DNA of 64,000 nucleotides from positions 87,254 to 151,253 of the forward strand of contig JAZQHT010000010.1 in assembly GCA_045540715.1 (NCBI GenBank), in the 5' to 3' direction. The translations under genes were made by a program, and so were the position numbers. This document shows, one piece after another, positions 24,809 through 34,542 of this stretch. This DNA comes from UMGS1279 sp045540715 (GTDB lineage: Bacteria > Bacillota > Clostridia > Oscillospirales > Acutalibacteraceae). Within the stretch, counting starts at the first letter, position 1; every line of letters starts with the position of its first letter. The notes below the pieces were generated by a model, which was not told the DNA's origin, ran no database searches, and saw only the letters and a program-made list of their open reading frames with translations.

Positions 24809-25831
24809 ATGCCCTTTTTAAAAAGACTTTCGGCTTTTATTATGATTTTGTTAACTGCTGTATCGGCAGTTTTTTCTTTGTATTACTTTTTAGAAAGAGA
24901 AACAAAGGCCATTACCGTAAAAATTCCCTCTCAAAAAAGTTTGGTTTCTTACTTTTATAAAAGCGAAATTATAAATAAGCCAACTTATACCCCCACCCAA
25001 AACCAAACCAGCGAGGTTATAGAAACAACCACCAAAGATAAGGTGCTTGGCAAAATTTCTGAAACGGTAATTTCGCCTTATACTGCCCCACTTTCTTATG
25101 GCGGTGTTTATATAAAAAACAGTACGGGTGTAGGTATAAACATTAAAGATGAACTAGCTAAAAAGCTTAACATTGATATTAAAAAATCCGCCCAGCCCGA
25201 AGTATTAATTTTTTCGACCCACACCACCGAAAGTTATATGCTTGAAAACAGAAATTACTACACCGATAAAGATGCAACCGGTACAACTGACAGCACCAAA
25301 AACGTCGTGAAAATTGGCAGTATTATTAAGCAAAAATTAGAACAAAACGGCATTTCTGTAATACAAAGCACCGTTATTCACGACCACCCAAAATTTTCGG
25401 GTTGTTATGATAGAAGCGCCGAAACCGTAAAAGCCATTTTAAAGAAATATCCAAGCATTAAAATTGTAATAGACGTTCATCGTGATTCGGTGAATTATGA
25501 TGACGGCACAAAGGTTAAACCCACAGTAAATATAAACGGCAAAAAAGCGGCGCAAATAATGTTTGTTGCCGGGTGTGAAGCAGGCGAAGTTGAGGGCTTT
25601 CCTAATTGGCGCGAAAATTTACGCCTTGCTATGAGGCTTCATAAAACTGTAGAAGAAATGTATCCAAGTCTTGCGCGTCCCATTACCTTTACTGCAAGAA
25701 AATATAATTTGCACCTAACAAACGGTTCTTTGCTTGTTGAAATAGGCACCGAAGCAAACACCTTAGAAGAAGCCGAATATTCTGCCGAGCTTTTTAGTAA
25801 TTCCTTAATAAAACTGCTTAATACCCTGTAA
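24809..25831 (+). CDS. spoIIP: stage II sporulation protein P
   Basis: 340 residues from the ATG at 24809 (AAAGGTGAT upstream). One N-terminal membrane segment (8-30), a linker rich in Thr/Pro, and the SpoIIP amidase/endopeptidase domain (about 125-340) with IFSTHTTESYML, VIDVHRDSV and LLVEIGTEANTLEEA, which supply the metal-binding His and Glu residues. With SpoIID and SpoIIM it degrades septal peptidoglycan during forespore engulfment. Its presence is good evidence that the organism forms spores or recently did. Its promoter would be under mother-cell sigma E; I could not mark one with confidence. Confidence 0.92.
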   Translation: MPFLKRLSAFIMILLTAVSAVFSLYYFLERETKAITVKIPSQKSLVSYFYKSEIINKPTYTPTQNQTSEVIETTTKDKVLGKISETVISPYTAPLSYGGVYIKNSTGVGINIKDELAKKLNIDIKKSAQPEVLIFSTHTTESYMLENRNYYTDKDATGTTDSTKNVVKIGSIIKQKLEQNGISVIQSTVIHDHPKFSGCYDRSAETVKAILKKYPSIKIVIDVHRDSVNYDDGTKVKPTVNINGKKAAQIMFVAGCEAGEVEGFPNWRENLRLAMRLHKTVEEMYPSLARPITFTARKYNLHLTNGSLLVEIGTEANTLEEAEYSAELFSNSLIKLLNTL

Positions 25832-25918
25832 TTTTTTTGACTTTTTCTGTCGTTTTATTATTGTAATTTATAATTATTAGTAGTATAATGATTATAATTA
25901 TATTTATATGGGTGTTTT

Positions 25919-27943
25919 ATGGAAGCAGAAAAAAAGGAACAAGGCTTTTTAAAAAGATGGGGATATTTATGGTTTTTCCCACTTTCAATAATATTTTACG
26001 AAATAGTTTTTCGTATTTTTACGGGTGGCAATTTTAATCTTGGCTTACCCCTTACTGTTTTGCTTTCTATTCCTTTGGGTCTTGTTCTTACAATTTTCGC
26101 TTCTTTTTTCAAAAGCACTAAGGTTAACAAGTGGATTGCCGTTAGTATTTCTTCAATAATATTTTTAATTTTTTCGATACAAACGGTTTATTACAACATT
26201 TTTGGTAAAATTTTGGTTGTATATTCTTTGTTTAATGGTGGAGCCGAACAAGTAGCATCAACAGGTGGACTTGTTGAGATTGGTATTACCAATATTCTTT
26301 ATTGTCTTCCTGTTATTATAATTTTATTTATTCCAACACTTTGTTTAATTATTTTCTTTAACCGCTTCTTTGCTTTTAACAAGGCTTCTTGGTTAAACAA
26401 AAGTATAAGTTTTGTTGGTGCAATTCTTTTTAGAGCGCTTATTTGGTTATTAATTATATCTATTCCTTCTGTTAACGAGGTTTACGGTGGAATTTTTAAC
26501 CAATCGCAAATGCTTGACAAGTTTGGTCTTTTAACCACCGAATATTTAGATATTAAGCATAACCTTTTTAATGCTGGTAACGATGGCGAGCTTGTGCTTA
26601 ACGTAACAGTGCCACAAGATAAACCTTCTAACACCCCAATAAATTATGAAGAAAACGTTATGGATATTGATTTTGATGCTTTAATTAAAAACGAAAGCAA
26701 CAAAACAGTTATTTCTTTACATAACTACTTTAAATTAGAAACCCCCACTTTACAAAACGAATATACCGGTAAGTTTAAAGATTATAATCTTATAATGCTA
26801 ACTGCAGAAGGCTTTGCCCCTTATGCTATTGACAAAGAACTTACCCCCACCCTTTATAAAATGTATAACGAAGGGTTTAAGTTTACAAACTACTATAACC
26901 CACCTTGGAGTGTTAGCACTTCGGATGGTGAATACGTTGAGTGTACAGGCCTTATTCCTAAAAGCGGTGTTTGGAGTTTTTACGAAACCGGCAAAAACGA
27001 AATTTTCTTACCTTTTACAATGCCGCAACAGTTTTTAAATATTGGTGTTAACCCTGTTTTTGGTTATCATAACAACACCTACACCTATTATCATCGTGAT
27101 ATAAGCCATCCAAATTTAGGTTACTTATATAAAGGACAAGGCAACGGTCTTAATATTAAAAAGACCTGGCCACAGTCCGATAACGAAATGATAGAACTTA
27201 CAACCGACGATTATTTATCTAGCGGCAAACGTTTTCACGCTTATTATATGACCGTTTCGGGTCATATGAGATACGATTTTACAAACAACTATATGTCGGC
27301 TAAATATTACGATTACGTAAAAGATTTACCTTACAGCGAAACCGTAAAGGCCTATATTGCTTGTAATATGGATTTAGACAGAGCTATGCAAACCCTTCTA
27401 AAACGTTTAGAAGAAAAAGGGGTTGCAGATAAAACTTTAATTGTAATTTCGCCCGACCATACGCCTTACGGTCTTGAAAAAACCGGACCCGAAAAGTACG
27501 AATATTTTAACGAGATTTTTGGGCACGAAGTTGAAACACAATTTGAAGTAAACAAAAGCGTTTTACTTATGTATTCGCCAAGTATGACCGAAAGCGTTAC
27601 AGTAAATAAGGTTTGCTCCCCATTAGACATTGTGCCAACCTTAAACAACCTTTTTGGTTTTGAGTACGATTCAAGATTATTGCCCGGTAAAGATATCTTT
27701 TCTACCAGCGAAGGTCTTGTAATGTTTGAAAACAAAAGCTTTATAACAGATAGCGGACGTTACTATGCAAGAACCGGCGAGTGGGTTGTAAACGAAGGCG
27801 TAACCGTTTCTGACGATTACCTTAAAAATATGAAGGCAATAGTAAATAACAAATTTATTGTTTCAAAACAAATTATTGAAACGAATTATTATAAAAAGAC
27901 ATTAACCAACCGTAATCATATTAAAGGAGGACTAACAAAATGA
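25919..27943 (+). CDS. LtaS-type lipoteichoic acid synthase / sulfatase-fold phosphoglycerol transferase
   Basis: 674 residues. Five membrane segments in the first 190 residues, then an extracellular alkaline-phosphatase-like domain: YNLIMLTAEGFAPY (metal Glu), the nucleophile Thr in WSVSTSDGEYVECTGL (about residue 340), the His in TVSGHMRYDF and SPDHTPYG (metal Asp-His). Such enzymes transfer phosphoglycerol from phosphatidylglycerol to build lipoteichoic acid or modify surface glycans. It overlaps thrS by 4 bases (ATGA), an unusual coupling to a tRNA synthetase gene. Several paralogous functions exist, so the exact polymer is not certain. Confidence 0.85.
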   Translation: MEAEKKEQGFLKRWGYLWFFPLSIIFYEIVFRIFTGGNFNLGLPLTVLLSIPLGLVLTIFASFFKSTKVNKWIAVSISSIIFLIFSIQTVYYNIFGKILVVYSLFNGGAEQVASTGGLVEIGITNILYCLPVIIILFIPTLCLIIFFNRFFAFNKASWLNKSISFVGAILFRALIWLLIISIPSVNEVYGGIFNQSQMLDKFGLLTTEYLDIKHNLFNAGNDGELVLNVTVPQDKPSNTPINYEENVMDIDFDALIKNESNKTVISLHNYFKLETPTLQNEYTGKFKDYNLIMLTAEGFAPYAIDKELTPTLYKMYNEGFKFTNYYNPPWSVSTSDGEYVECTGLIPKSGVWSFYETGKNEIFLPFTMPQQFLNIGVNPVFGYHNNTYTYYHRDISHPNLGYLYKGQGNGLNIKKTWPQSDNEMIELTTDDYLSSGKRFHAYYMTVSGHMRYDFTNNYMSAKYYDYVKDLPYSETVKAYIACNMDLDRAMQTLLKRLEEKGVADKTLIVISPDHTPYGLEKTGPEKYEYFNEIFGHEVETQFEVNKSVLLMYSPSMTESVTVNKVCSPLDIVPTLNNLFGFEYDSRLLPGKDIFSTSEGLVMFENKSFITDSGRYYARTGEWVVNEGVTVSDDYLKNMKAIVNNKFIVSKQIIETNYYKKTLTNRNHIKGGLTK

Positions 27944-29880
27944 TTAATGTTGTTTTAAAAGATGGAAGTAATTTAAGTTTAAATGAAGGGGCTAGTTGTT
28001 TTGATGCCGCTTTAACCATTTCGGAAGGTCTTGCACGTAATGCAATGGCCGCTAAAGTTAATGGTACCGAGTGTGATTTAAGAGACACCTTAAAAGATGG
28101 CGACAGCTTAGAAATTTTAACCTTTAATGATGAATACGGAGTTAAAACCTTTAGACACACCGCTTCTCATATATTAGCACAAGCTATTAAAAGACTATAC
28201 CCCGCCGCAAAACTAGCAATCGGCCCTGCAACAGCAGATGGTTTTTATTACGATATTGACACCGACGAAGCCATTACTCCAGAAGTTTTAGATAAACTAA
28301 TGGCAGAAATGAAGAAAATCGTTAAAGAAAATCTTGCAATTGAACGTTTTTATTTAAGCCGCGAAGAAGCAATTAAATTCTTTAGCGAACAAAAAGAAGA
28401 CTATAAGGTTGAACTTATTAACGATTTACCAGAAGACGCTGTAATTAGCCTTTACAAACAAGGCGAATTTACCGATCTTTGTGCAGGTAGCCATTTAATG
28501 AAAACCGGCATGGTTAAAGCATTTAAATTAACAAGTGCAACGGGTGCATATTGGCGCGGTAATTCTGATAATAAAATGCTAACACGTATTTACGGTACCG
28601 CATTTTTAAAAGCAAGTGATCTTGAAGCTCATCTAACCGCTTTAGAAGAAGCAAGAAAACGCGACCATAACAAATTAGGCCGCGAACTTGGTTTCTTTAC
28701 AACTTCTGATTTAATTGGACAAGGTCTTCCCATTTTATTACCAAAAGGTGCACGCGTAATTCAACTTTTACAACGCTTTGTTGAAGACGAAGAACAAAGA
28801 AGAGGTTGGCTACTTACAAAAACTCCCTTTATGGCTAAAAGCGACCTATATAAAGTTTCGGGCCACTGGGATCACTATCAAGACGGTATGTTTGTTTTAG
28901 GCGACGAAGAAAAAGACAGCGAAGTTTTTGCCTTAAGACCCATGACCTGTCCTTTCCAATATCAAGCATATTTAAACAAAGCAAGAAGCTACCGCGATTT
29001 ACCACTTCGTTATAACGAAACTTCAACTTTATTTAGAAACGAAGCATCGGGCGAAATGCACGGCCTTATTCGTGTTCGTCAGTTTACAATTAGTGAAGGC
29101 CACTTAATGTGCTTACCCGAACAATTAGCCGACGAATTTAAAGGTTGCTTAGAACTTGCAATTTATATGCTAAAAACTTTAGGCCTTTATGAAGACGTTT
29201 CTTACCGCTTCTCTCAATGGGATCCCGAAGATAACGAAAAATACATTGGCACACCCGAACAATGGGATGAAGCTCAAAGCGTTATGAAGACCATTTTAGA
29301 CAATCTAGGCATTGACTACAAAATTGGTATTGGTGAAGCCGCTTTCTATGGCCCTAAATTAGATATTCAAATTAAAAACGTTTTTGGCAAAGAAGATACT
29401 TTAATTACTATTCAAATAGACCAACTTTTAGCTGAACGCTTTGGTATGGAATATACCGATCGCGACGGCAGTAAGAAAAACCCCTATATTATTCACAGAA
29501 CTTCTATTGGTTGCTACGAAAGAACCCTTGCCCTTCTTATTGAAAAATATGCGGGTGCATTTCCACTATGGCTTGCTCCTGAACAAGTTAGAATTTTACC
29601 TGTTTCTGAAAAATATGCAGATTACGCAAAATCTGTTGAAGCTGAATTATTTGCTAACGGTATTCGCGTTGAGACCGATTTAAGACCCGAAAAAATCGGT
29701 TTTAAGATTCGCGAAGCACAACTTGAAAAGATTCCTTATATGATTATCGTTGGTGAAAAAGAAGAAGCTGAAGGCACTGTGGCTGTTCGTAAACGTGGCG
29801 CAGGCGACCTTGGTGCTATTTCTAAAGACGAATTTTTAAATAGCTTAAAAGAAGATATTAATAGTAAAGTAATCTGGTAA
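27940..29880 (+). CDS. thrS: threonyl-tRNA synthetase
   Basis: 646 residues, full length for the family. Order: TGS domain (1-60), editing domain with HTASHILAQA and CAGSH, class II catalytic core with motif 2 (RYNETSTLFRNEASGEMHGLIRVRQFT), zinc ligands in MTCPFQYQ and following His residues, motif 3 (IGCYERTLALLIE) and C-terminal anticodon-binding domain. It charges tRNA-Thr. The start overlaps the previous stop, with AAAGGAGG upstream. No T-box leader is present, because there is no untranslated space before it. Confidence 0.97.
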   Translation: MINVVLKDGSNLSLNEGASCFDAALTISEGLARNAMAAKVNGTECDLRDTLKDGDSLEILTFNDEYGVKTFRHTASHILAQAIKRLYPAAKLAIGPATADGFYYDIDTDEAITPEVLDKLMAEMKKIVKENLAIERFYLSREEAIKFFSEQKEDYKVELINDLPEDAVISLYKQGEFTDLCAGSHLMKTGMVKAFKLTSATGAYWRGNSDNKMLTRIYGTAFLKASDLEAHLTALEEARKRDHNKLGRELGFFTTSDLIGQGLPILLPKGARVIQLLQRFVEDEEQRRGWLLTKTPFMAKSDLYKVSGHWDHYQDGMFVLGDEEKDSEVFALRPMTCPFQYQAYLNKARSYRDLPLRYNETSTLFRNEASGEMHGLIRVRQFTISEGHLMCLPEQLADEFKGCLELAIYMLKTLGLYEDVSYRFSQWDPEDNEKYIGTPEQWDEAQSVMKTILDNLGIDYKIGIGEAAFYGPKLDIQIKNVFGKEDTLITIQIDQLLAERFGMEYTDRDGSKKNPYIIHRTSIGCYERTLALLIEKYAGAFPLWLAPEQVRILPVSEKYADYAKSVEAELFANGIRVETDLRPEKIGFKIREAQLEKIPYMIIVGEKEEAEGTVAVRKRGAGDLGAISKDEFLNSLKEDINSKVIW

Positions 29881-29893
29881 GAAGGAAAAACTG

Positions 29894-31426
29894 ATGGTTT
29901 CTAAAATTAACAGCATTGGTATATACGGCATTAATCCTTATATGGTAACGGTTGAAGCCGACGTTAACGATGGTATGCCCACCTTTGATATAGTGGGCCT
30001 TCCTGATAACGCCGTTAAAGAATCTAAAAACCGTGTTAGAAGTGCAATAAAAAACAGCGGTTATAAATTTCCAACAACCAAAATCACCATAAACCTAGCC
30101 CCTGCCGATCTTAAAAAAGAAGGTTCTTTTTACGACCTTCCGATTTTAGTTGCCATTTTAAATGCTTTTGGTGAAATAAATGCCGATTTTTCTAACACCG
30201 CATTTTTAGGCGAGGTTTCGCTCGACGGACATCTCTCCCCTATAAACGGACTATTAGCTATGGCTATTGAAGCTAAAGAAAACGGCATTAAAAAATTATT
30301 CGTACCAATGGATAACGCAACCGAAGGTGCGGTTGTATCTGATATTGAGGTTTATGGTGTAAATACCGTTAAAGACCTTATTTTACATTTAGAACACGGC
30401 GGAATTTTAAAACCCGCAAAACCAATTACAATAAACGAAGAAGATTTTATTGATAAGACCCTTGATTTTGCCGACGTTAAAGGTTTAAGTTTACCCAAAC
30501 GCGCTTTAACGGTGGCAGCGGCAGGCGGCCATAACGTGCTGCTTATCGGCCCACCAGGGTCGGGTAAAAGTATGCTTGCAAAACGCTTCGCAAGTATTTT
30601 ACCCGATATGACTTTCTCCGAATCGATTGAAACTACAAAAATTCACTCAGTTGCAGGTATTTTGCCTAAAAACTCTCCACTTGTAACCCATAGACCATTT
30701 AGAGCACCACACCACACCGTGTCTGCTCCGGGCCTTACAGGTGGTGGTGCAATGCCAAAACCTGGTGAAATTTCGTTAGCGCACAACGGGGTTTTATTCT
30801 TAGACGAATTTCCTGAATTTAACCGAAACGTTATGGAGGCCCTTCGTGCCCCACTTGAAGACGGGGTTGTAACAATTTCTCGTGTACAAGCAACACTTTC
30901 TTATCCTTGTAACGTTTCACTAATTGCCGCTATGAACCCATGCCCTTGCGGTTTTTACGGGCATCCAACAAAGCGTTGCTCGTGTAACCCCGGTGCCGTT
31001 CATAAATATTTAGGCAAAATTTCAGGCCCTATGCTTGACAGGATGGATATTCACGTTGAAGTTCCACCTGTTGATTATAACGAACTAACGAATTTAAAAC
31101 CCGGTAAATCAAGCGCAGAAATTAAGCGCGAAGTTAATGCCGCACGTGAAATTCAACTTAAACGTTACAGCGGTACGGGTATTAGAAACAATGCAGGTTT
31201 AACACCTAAAATGTTAAAAGAATTTTGTGTTTTAACCGATGAAGCTAACGAACTACTTAAAAACGCTTTTGACGATATGGGTCTTTCTGCTCGTGGATAC
31301 GACCGTCTTTTAAAGGTGGCAAGAACTATTGCCGACCTAGATGCAAGCGAAAAGATTGACATTAACCATATTGCTTTAGCAATTCAGTTTAGAAGTTTAG
31401 ACCAAAAATATTGGCTTAACGCTTAA
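29894..31426 (+). CDS. comM: YifB/ComM-family Mg-chelatase-like AAA+ ATPase
   Basis: 510 residues. N-terminal Lon-protease-like ChlI domain (1-170; GLPDNAVKESKNRVRSAI, INLAPADLKKEGSFYDLPI), then AAA+ with Walker A GPPGSGKSMLAKR (about 218-230), HRPFRAPHHTVS, Walker B LFLDEFPEF, a Cys cluster NPCPCGFYGHPTKRCSC and the C-terminal lid. ComM is a hexameric helicase promoting branch migration in natural transformation in Gram-negatives; relatives are widespread in Firmicutes. It starts 14 bases after thrS with GAAGGAAAAACTG upstream and is probably co-transcribed. Confidence 0.93.
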   Translation: MVSKINSIGIYGINPYMVTVEADVNDGMPTFDIVGLPDNAVKESKNRVRSAIKNSGYKFPTTKITINLAPADLKKEGSFYDLPILVAILNAFGEINADFSNTAFLGEVSLDGHLSPINGLLAMAIEAKENGIKKLFVPMDNATEGAVVSDIEVYGVNTVKDLILHLEHGGILKPAKPITINEEDFIDKTLDFADVKGLSLPKRALTVAAAGGHNVLLIGPPGSGKSMLAKRFASILPDMTFSESIETTKIHSVAGILPKNSPLVTHRPFRAPHHTVSAPGLTGGGAMPKPGEISLAHNGVLFLDEFPEFNRNVMEALRAPLEDGVVTISRVQATLSYPCNVSLIAAMNPCPCGFYGHPTKRCSCNPGAVHKYLGKISGPMLDRMDIHVEVPPVDYNELTNLKPGKSSAEIKREVNAAREIQLKRYSGTGIRNNAGLTPKMLKEFCVLTDEANELLKNAFDDMGLSARGYDRLLKVARTIADLDASEKIDINHIALAIQFRSLDQKYWLNA

Positions 31427-31438
31427 AGGAGAGTTATT

Positions 31439-32335
31439 ATGAAAAAAGGACCAATTACAGGTACGTTTATAGACCAAATTTCTTACGATTTACCATCCCT
31501 TAACTTTTCGCGCGAACAATGGAACAAAGAGTTTGAATATATGAAGGCTTTTGGTATTGATACCTTAGTTTTTATTCGCGGCGGTATGGGCGATAAAACT
31601 ATATTCCCTTCAAAAACAATAGGCTCTTCTTACTGCCCCGATATTGCAAGAATTTGCTTAGAGGAAGCCGAAAAACACAGTATGAGCGTTTATATGGGTC
31701 TTTATATGACCGACTTAGAGTGGGGACACGGCGATTGGAGAACAGAACTACGTATGAATAAACCCTTTATTGACGAGCTTTACGAAAGATATAGTTCTTT
31801 TACTAGCTTTAAAGGTTTTTATTTCCCACACGAAACCCCCATTAACGAAGGCAATATTACTAAAATTTTTAGCGGCCTTTCTCAAATGTGTAAAGATAAA
31901 GACCCAAATAAAAAGATTTTAATTTCGCCTTTCTTTAAATCTGAAATATTTAAAGAAAAGTATGCAATTACACCCGATGAAAATTATGAAATTTGGGATG
32001 AAATTTTTGCTAAAGCAGGCCATATTGACCACTGCGCATTTCAAGACGGCACCTCTCCATTTTATTTAATGGATGATTATTATAACGGTGTTAAAAAGCT
32101 TTGCGATAAATATAATATTGACCACTGGGTTAATACTGAAACATTTTCGCGTGGGCCCGGCGCACAGTTTTTAAGTGTTATTGATTTTTATGAATTAAAA
32201 CGCAAGTTAGACCATCATAAAAATTATGCTGATAAGATTATTACTTTTGAATTTTCACATTTTTTAAGCCCACAATCAATTAATCTTGCAGCCCACAACC
32301 TTAACAAACTTTATACCGAAGAATATTTAAAATAA
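31439..32335 (+). CDS. DUF4434 TIM-barrel protein
   Basis: 298 residues, essentially one DUF4434 domain: GTFIDQISYDLPSLNFSREQW start, YMKAFGIDTLVFIRGG, MSVYMGLYMTDLEWGHG, FKGFYFPHETPINEGN, KKILISPFFKS, DHCAFQDGTSPF and WVNTETFSRGPG. It is a shorter relative of the C-terminal part of the protein at 9921-11183. Probably a cytoplasmic glycoside-hydrolase-like enzyme; the acidic residues in HETPIN and NTETF sit where the paralogue has SEEAN and NCEAF. It is 12 bases after comM with AAAGGAG upstream, so in the thrS-comM transcript; a bidirectional terminator follows. Confidence 0.7.
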   Translation: MKKGPITGTFIDQISYDLPSLNFSREQWNKEFEYMKAFGIDTLVFIRGGMGDKTIFPSKTIGSSYCPDIARICLEEAEKHSMSVYMGLYMTDLEWGHGDWRTELRMNKPFIDELYERYSSFTSFKGFYFPHETPINEGNITKIFSGLSQMCKDKDPNKKILISPFFKSEIFKEKYAITPDENYEIWDEIFAKAGHIDHCAFQDGTSPFYLMDDYYNGVKKLCDKYNIDHWVNTETFSRGPGAQFLSVIDFYELKRKLDHHKNYADKIITFEFSHFLSPQSINLAAHNLNKLYTEEYLK

Positions 32336-32344
32336 GTATAAAAA

Positions 32345-32371
32345 AAGGACTAACCTATTTGGTTAGTCCTT
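32345..32371. terminator. bidirectional terminator
   Basis: 11-bp stem AAGGACTAACC/GGTTAGTCCTT with a 5-base loop, between the convergent DUF4434 and lipoprotein genes. Confidence 0.88.
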
Positions 32372-32382
32372 ATTATTTGTTT

Positions 32383-32847
32383 TTATACTAATTCTTTAGC
32401 ACCGATATTACTTAAAACGGTTTTGGCCGTTTCAATATCGCCACAAACAACCAAAATAATTATGTTGTTATATTCAAATAAAATGCGGTTTTGAATTTTT
32501 AAATATTCCCCCGTCATATTATCTTTTAAAACACTTGCAGTTTTAGAAAAATAATTGCCAATGCCATCAATAATAAGTTGCTTTGAATTATCATTTTCAA
32601 ACTCGAAAGCGGCAATCATATCGCCCGACGTATCAATTTCTGATACAACAAAGCTAAAACTTTTAACGTCGTCGCTATTAAAACCAAAATAATGTGAAAG
32701 TGTTTCACCCGTTACAACTGTAAAACCGCTTAAATCTAATTCTTCGGTTAAAAGAGTGGTTATTTCTTTAGGAGATTTTTGGTTCGCCCCACTACAGCCG
32801 CAAAGGGTAAGCACAATTACTAATGCTATGCTTAAAATCTTTTTCAT
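32383..32847 (-). CDS. DUF4358-like lipoprotein
   Basis: 154 residues with a lipoprotein signal: MKKILSIALVIVLTLCGC, lipobox LCGC with Cys18. The mature part (about 135 residues, alpha/beta) has SFVVSEIDTSGDMIAAFEFEN and a repeat-like ILFEYNNIIILVVCGD, resembling DUF4358 lipoproteins common in Clostridia. Surface exposed; function unknown. It is a single gene with AAGGTATATTTTT before the ATG. Confidence 0.7.
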   Translation of the reverse strand: MKKILSIALVIVLTLCGCSGANQKSPKEITTLLTEELDLSGFTVVTGETLSHYFGFNSDDVKSFSFVVSEIDTSGDMIAAFEFENDNSKQLIIDGIGNYFSKTASVLKDNMTGEYLKIQNRILFEYNNIIILVVCGDIETAKTVLSNIGAKELV

Positions 32848-33252
32848 AAAAATATACCTTTCTTATTTGCAGGTACATTTTACTACATTTATCGCTTATT
32901 TTCAACATTTATAACAAAACTGTAACCAAAAGGTGGTTTACCAAAATAATATTTTACAAATAGTAATTAAGATTTTCACCGAGTTATTAACATTTTTTTA
33001 GAAAAACTTTACGGTTTTAAGCCACTTTTTTGAAACAGTGTGGATAACTTAGTGGAAAAGTACAATAAATTGTTAGTTACATTGGTTTACATAATTCCGT
33101 TTATGGTATTTATTGTAAAATTTTTATTACAACTAGTATATTTGTATTTTTATGTTAATTTTTGGTAAATAAAGGAAAATTTCAATATAAAATAACAAGT
33201 TGTAATATTGTTTTTTAAAAATAATATGTTATAATGTATCTAGGTGATATTA
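32848..33252. other. AT-rich intergenic region with promoter of the next gene
   Basis: About 400 bases with no open frame of note. The right end holds a promoter for the small membrane protein: TTGTTT (33208-33213), 16 bases, TATAAT (33230-33235). A perfect DnaA 9-mer (TTATCCACA, minus strand) is at 33039-33047, but it is alone and about one such match per 130 kb is expected by chance. Nothing else recognised. Confidence 0.5.
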
Positions 33253-33606
33253 ATGTTTAAAAAACTTGGTTTTATTTTTTATACTTTAAGTGCTTTGGGG
33301 CTTCTTATTGAAAACGTACTTGCGGCAATCTCCCTTAACCTTGGCTTAATCTTTGATTTCGTTTGTATTATTGGTTTTTGGGCGGGTTTAGTTTTGGGTG
33401 CAACCCTAACTATTGTGCAAAGGTTAAAACGCGGTAGTTATTCGGGGTATTTTAAAAAGACAAAGATTATTGATATTATTCTGTTATCTTCTGCCCTTTT
33501 ATATTTTATTTCAACCTTTATAAAAATTGATCTTTTGGTTGCAATATTCTTCCCTCTTATTGTTTACTTTTTTGAACTTCACCTTTTATTTAACACTAAA
33601 GACTAA
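33253..33606 (+). CDS. small four-helix membrane protein, unknown
   Basis: 117 residues from the ATG at 33253 (AGGTGATATTA upstream); a GTG three codons earlier overlaps that ribosome site. Four hydrophobic segments at about 5-22, 28-52, 70-88 and 92-110 separated by short basic loops (QRLKRGSYSGYFKKTK). No motif or family recognised. It stands alone with its own promoter and terminator. Confidence 0.65.
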   Translation: MFKKLGFIFYTLSALGLLIENVLAAISLNLGLIFDFVCIIGFWAGLVLGATLTIVQRLKRGSYSGYFKKTKIIDIILLSSALLYFISTFIKIDLLVAIFFPLIVYFFELHLLFNTKD

Positions 33607-33611
33607 TAAAA

Positions 33612-33638
33612 GCACCGCAGATGTAACTGCGGTGTTTT
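33612..33638. terminator. bidirectional terminator
   Basis: Stem CACCGCAG/CTGCGGTG with A-rich upstream and TTTT downstream, between the convergent small membrane protein and DUF368 genes. Confidence 0.8.
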
Positions 33639-33662
33639 AAATTTATTTACATTTTTATAAAA

Positions 33663-34457
33663 CTAATTTGATACTTTACCTATTAAATATATAAAGTAGG
33701 CCCCTGCTACTAAACTAATCAAACTTGTTATTATGCCGCTACCTGTTGGAAAGCCCACAAACAGTTCTGTTAAAGAACCAAGCAAAAATCCTATTATACA
33801 TAAAAAACTAATTTTGGGGTGCTTTTGCAAAAGGGTTGATATAACTTTAGAAAAGCAAAATACCCCTAAAATCATACTTAATAAAAAAGGTATTAGTACT
33901 ATAAAATTAAAGTTGTTAATAGCGCTTAATAAGGGTTCATAAATGCCAAACACCAAAAGGCAATAAGAAATGCTAATTCCTGGTAATATTAAAGCAATGC
34001 TTCCAATAAAGCCTGCAATTATAAATACAAAAACGTTTTGTGTATTATTAATTTGCGGTATTAGGTTTATTAACATAACAGCGGCTATACCTATAATAAT
34101 ATAAAGAAAATCTTTTAAGCAAATTTTAAACTCTGCTTTTTTAAAAAGAAGCGGTAAACTGCCAAGTACTGCGCCAAAAAAGAAAAAAGAGGTTTCATAA
34201 GGGTTGGTTTTAAGCAGATTGCTAATGGGGTTAGATAAAATTATAATACCTAATAACCCGCCAAGCCCCACCGTTAAAAGAATAATTAAGCTTTTTATTT
34301 TATGTTTAAAAAAGTTTGCAACCGCATTTATTAGTTTATTGTAAAGGCCAAAAATTATGGCTATACTGCCGCCCGAAACACCCGGTACCGTCATTGAGCC
34401 ACCAAGTATTACACCTTTTAAAAATAAAATTATAATAGTTTTAAGTTTAATAACCAT
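33663..34457 (-). CDS. DUF368 membrane protein, polyprenyl-phosphate translocase family (PopT-like)
   Basis: 264 residues, 7-8 membrane segments. The DUF368 signature is at the start: FLKGVILGGSMTVPGVSGGSIAIIFGLYNKLI, and it is repeated as an inverted half at FIGSIALILPGISISYCLLVFGIYEPLLSAI. DUF368 proteins (PopT) together with DedA proteins (UptA) were recently shown to flip undecaprenyl phosphate back across the membrane for reuse in wall synthesis. It is divergent from the 34543 gene. The family call is firm; the activity is transferred from characterised members. Confidence 0.85.
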   Translation of the reverse strand: MVIKLKTIIILFLKGVILGGSMTVPGVSGGSIAIIFGLYNKLINAVANFFKHKIKSLIILLTVGLGGLLGIIILSNPISNLLKTNPYETSFFFFGAVLGSLPLLFKKAEFKICLKDFLYIIIGIAAVMLINLIPQINNTQNVFVFIIAGFIGSIALILPGISISYCLLVFGIYEPLLSAINNFNFIVLIPFLLSMILGVFCFSKVISTLLQKHPKISFLCIIGFLLGSLTELFVGFPTGSGIITSLISLVAGAYFIYLIGKVSN

Positions 34458-34542
34458 AGTTTTTCCCCCTAAAAAATATATACTATTCTTGATTAAATAA
34501 AATAACTGTGATACAATGAAATAAAAATATTAGGAGATAATA

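Noticed and set aside
27900..27940. T-box leader for thrS
   Set aside because: thrS overlaps the preceding LtaS-type gene by four bases, leaving no leader; no T-box core was seen in the region.
33039..33047. Perfect DnaA box TTATCCACA in an AT-rich intergenic region
   Set aside because: A single 9-mer; about half a match is expected by chance in a 64-kb window on two strands, and there is no dnaA, dnaN or box cluster nearby.
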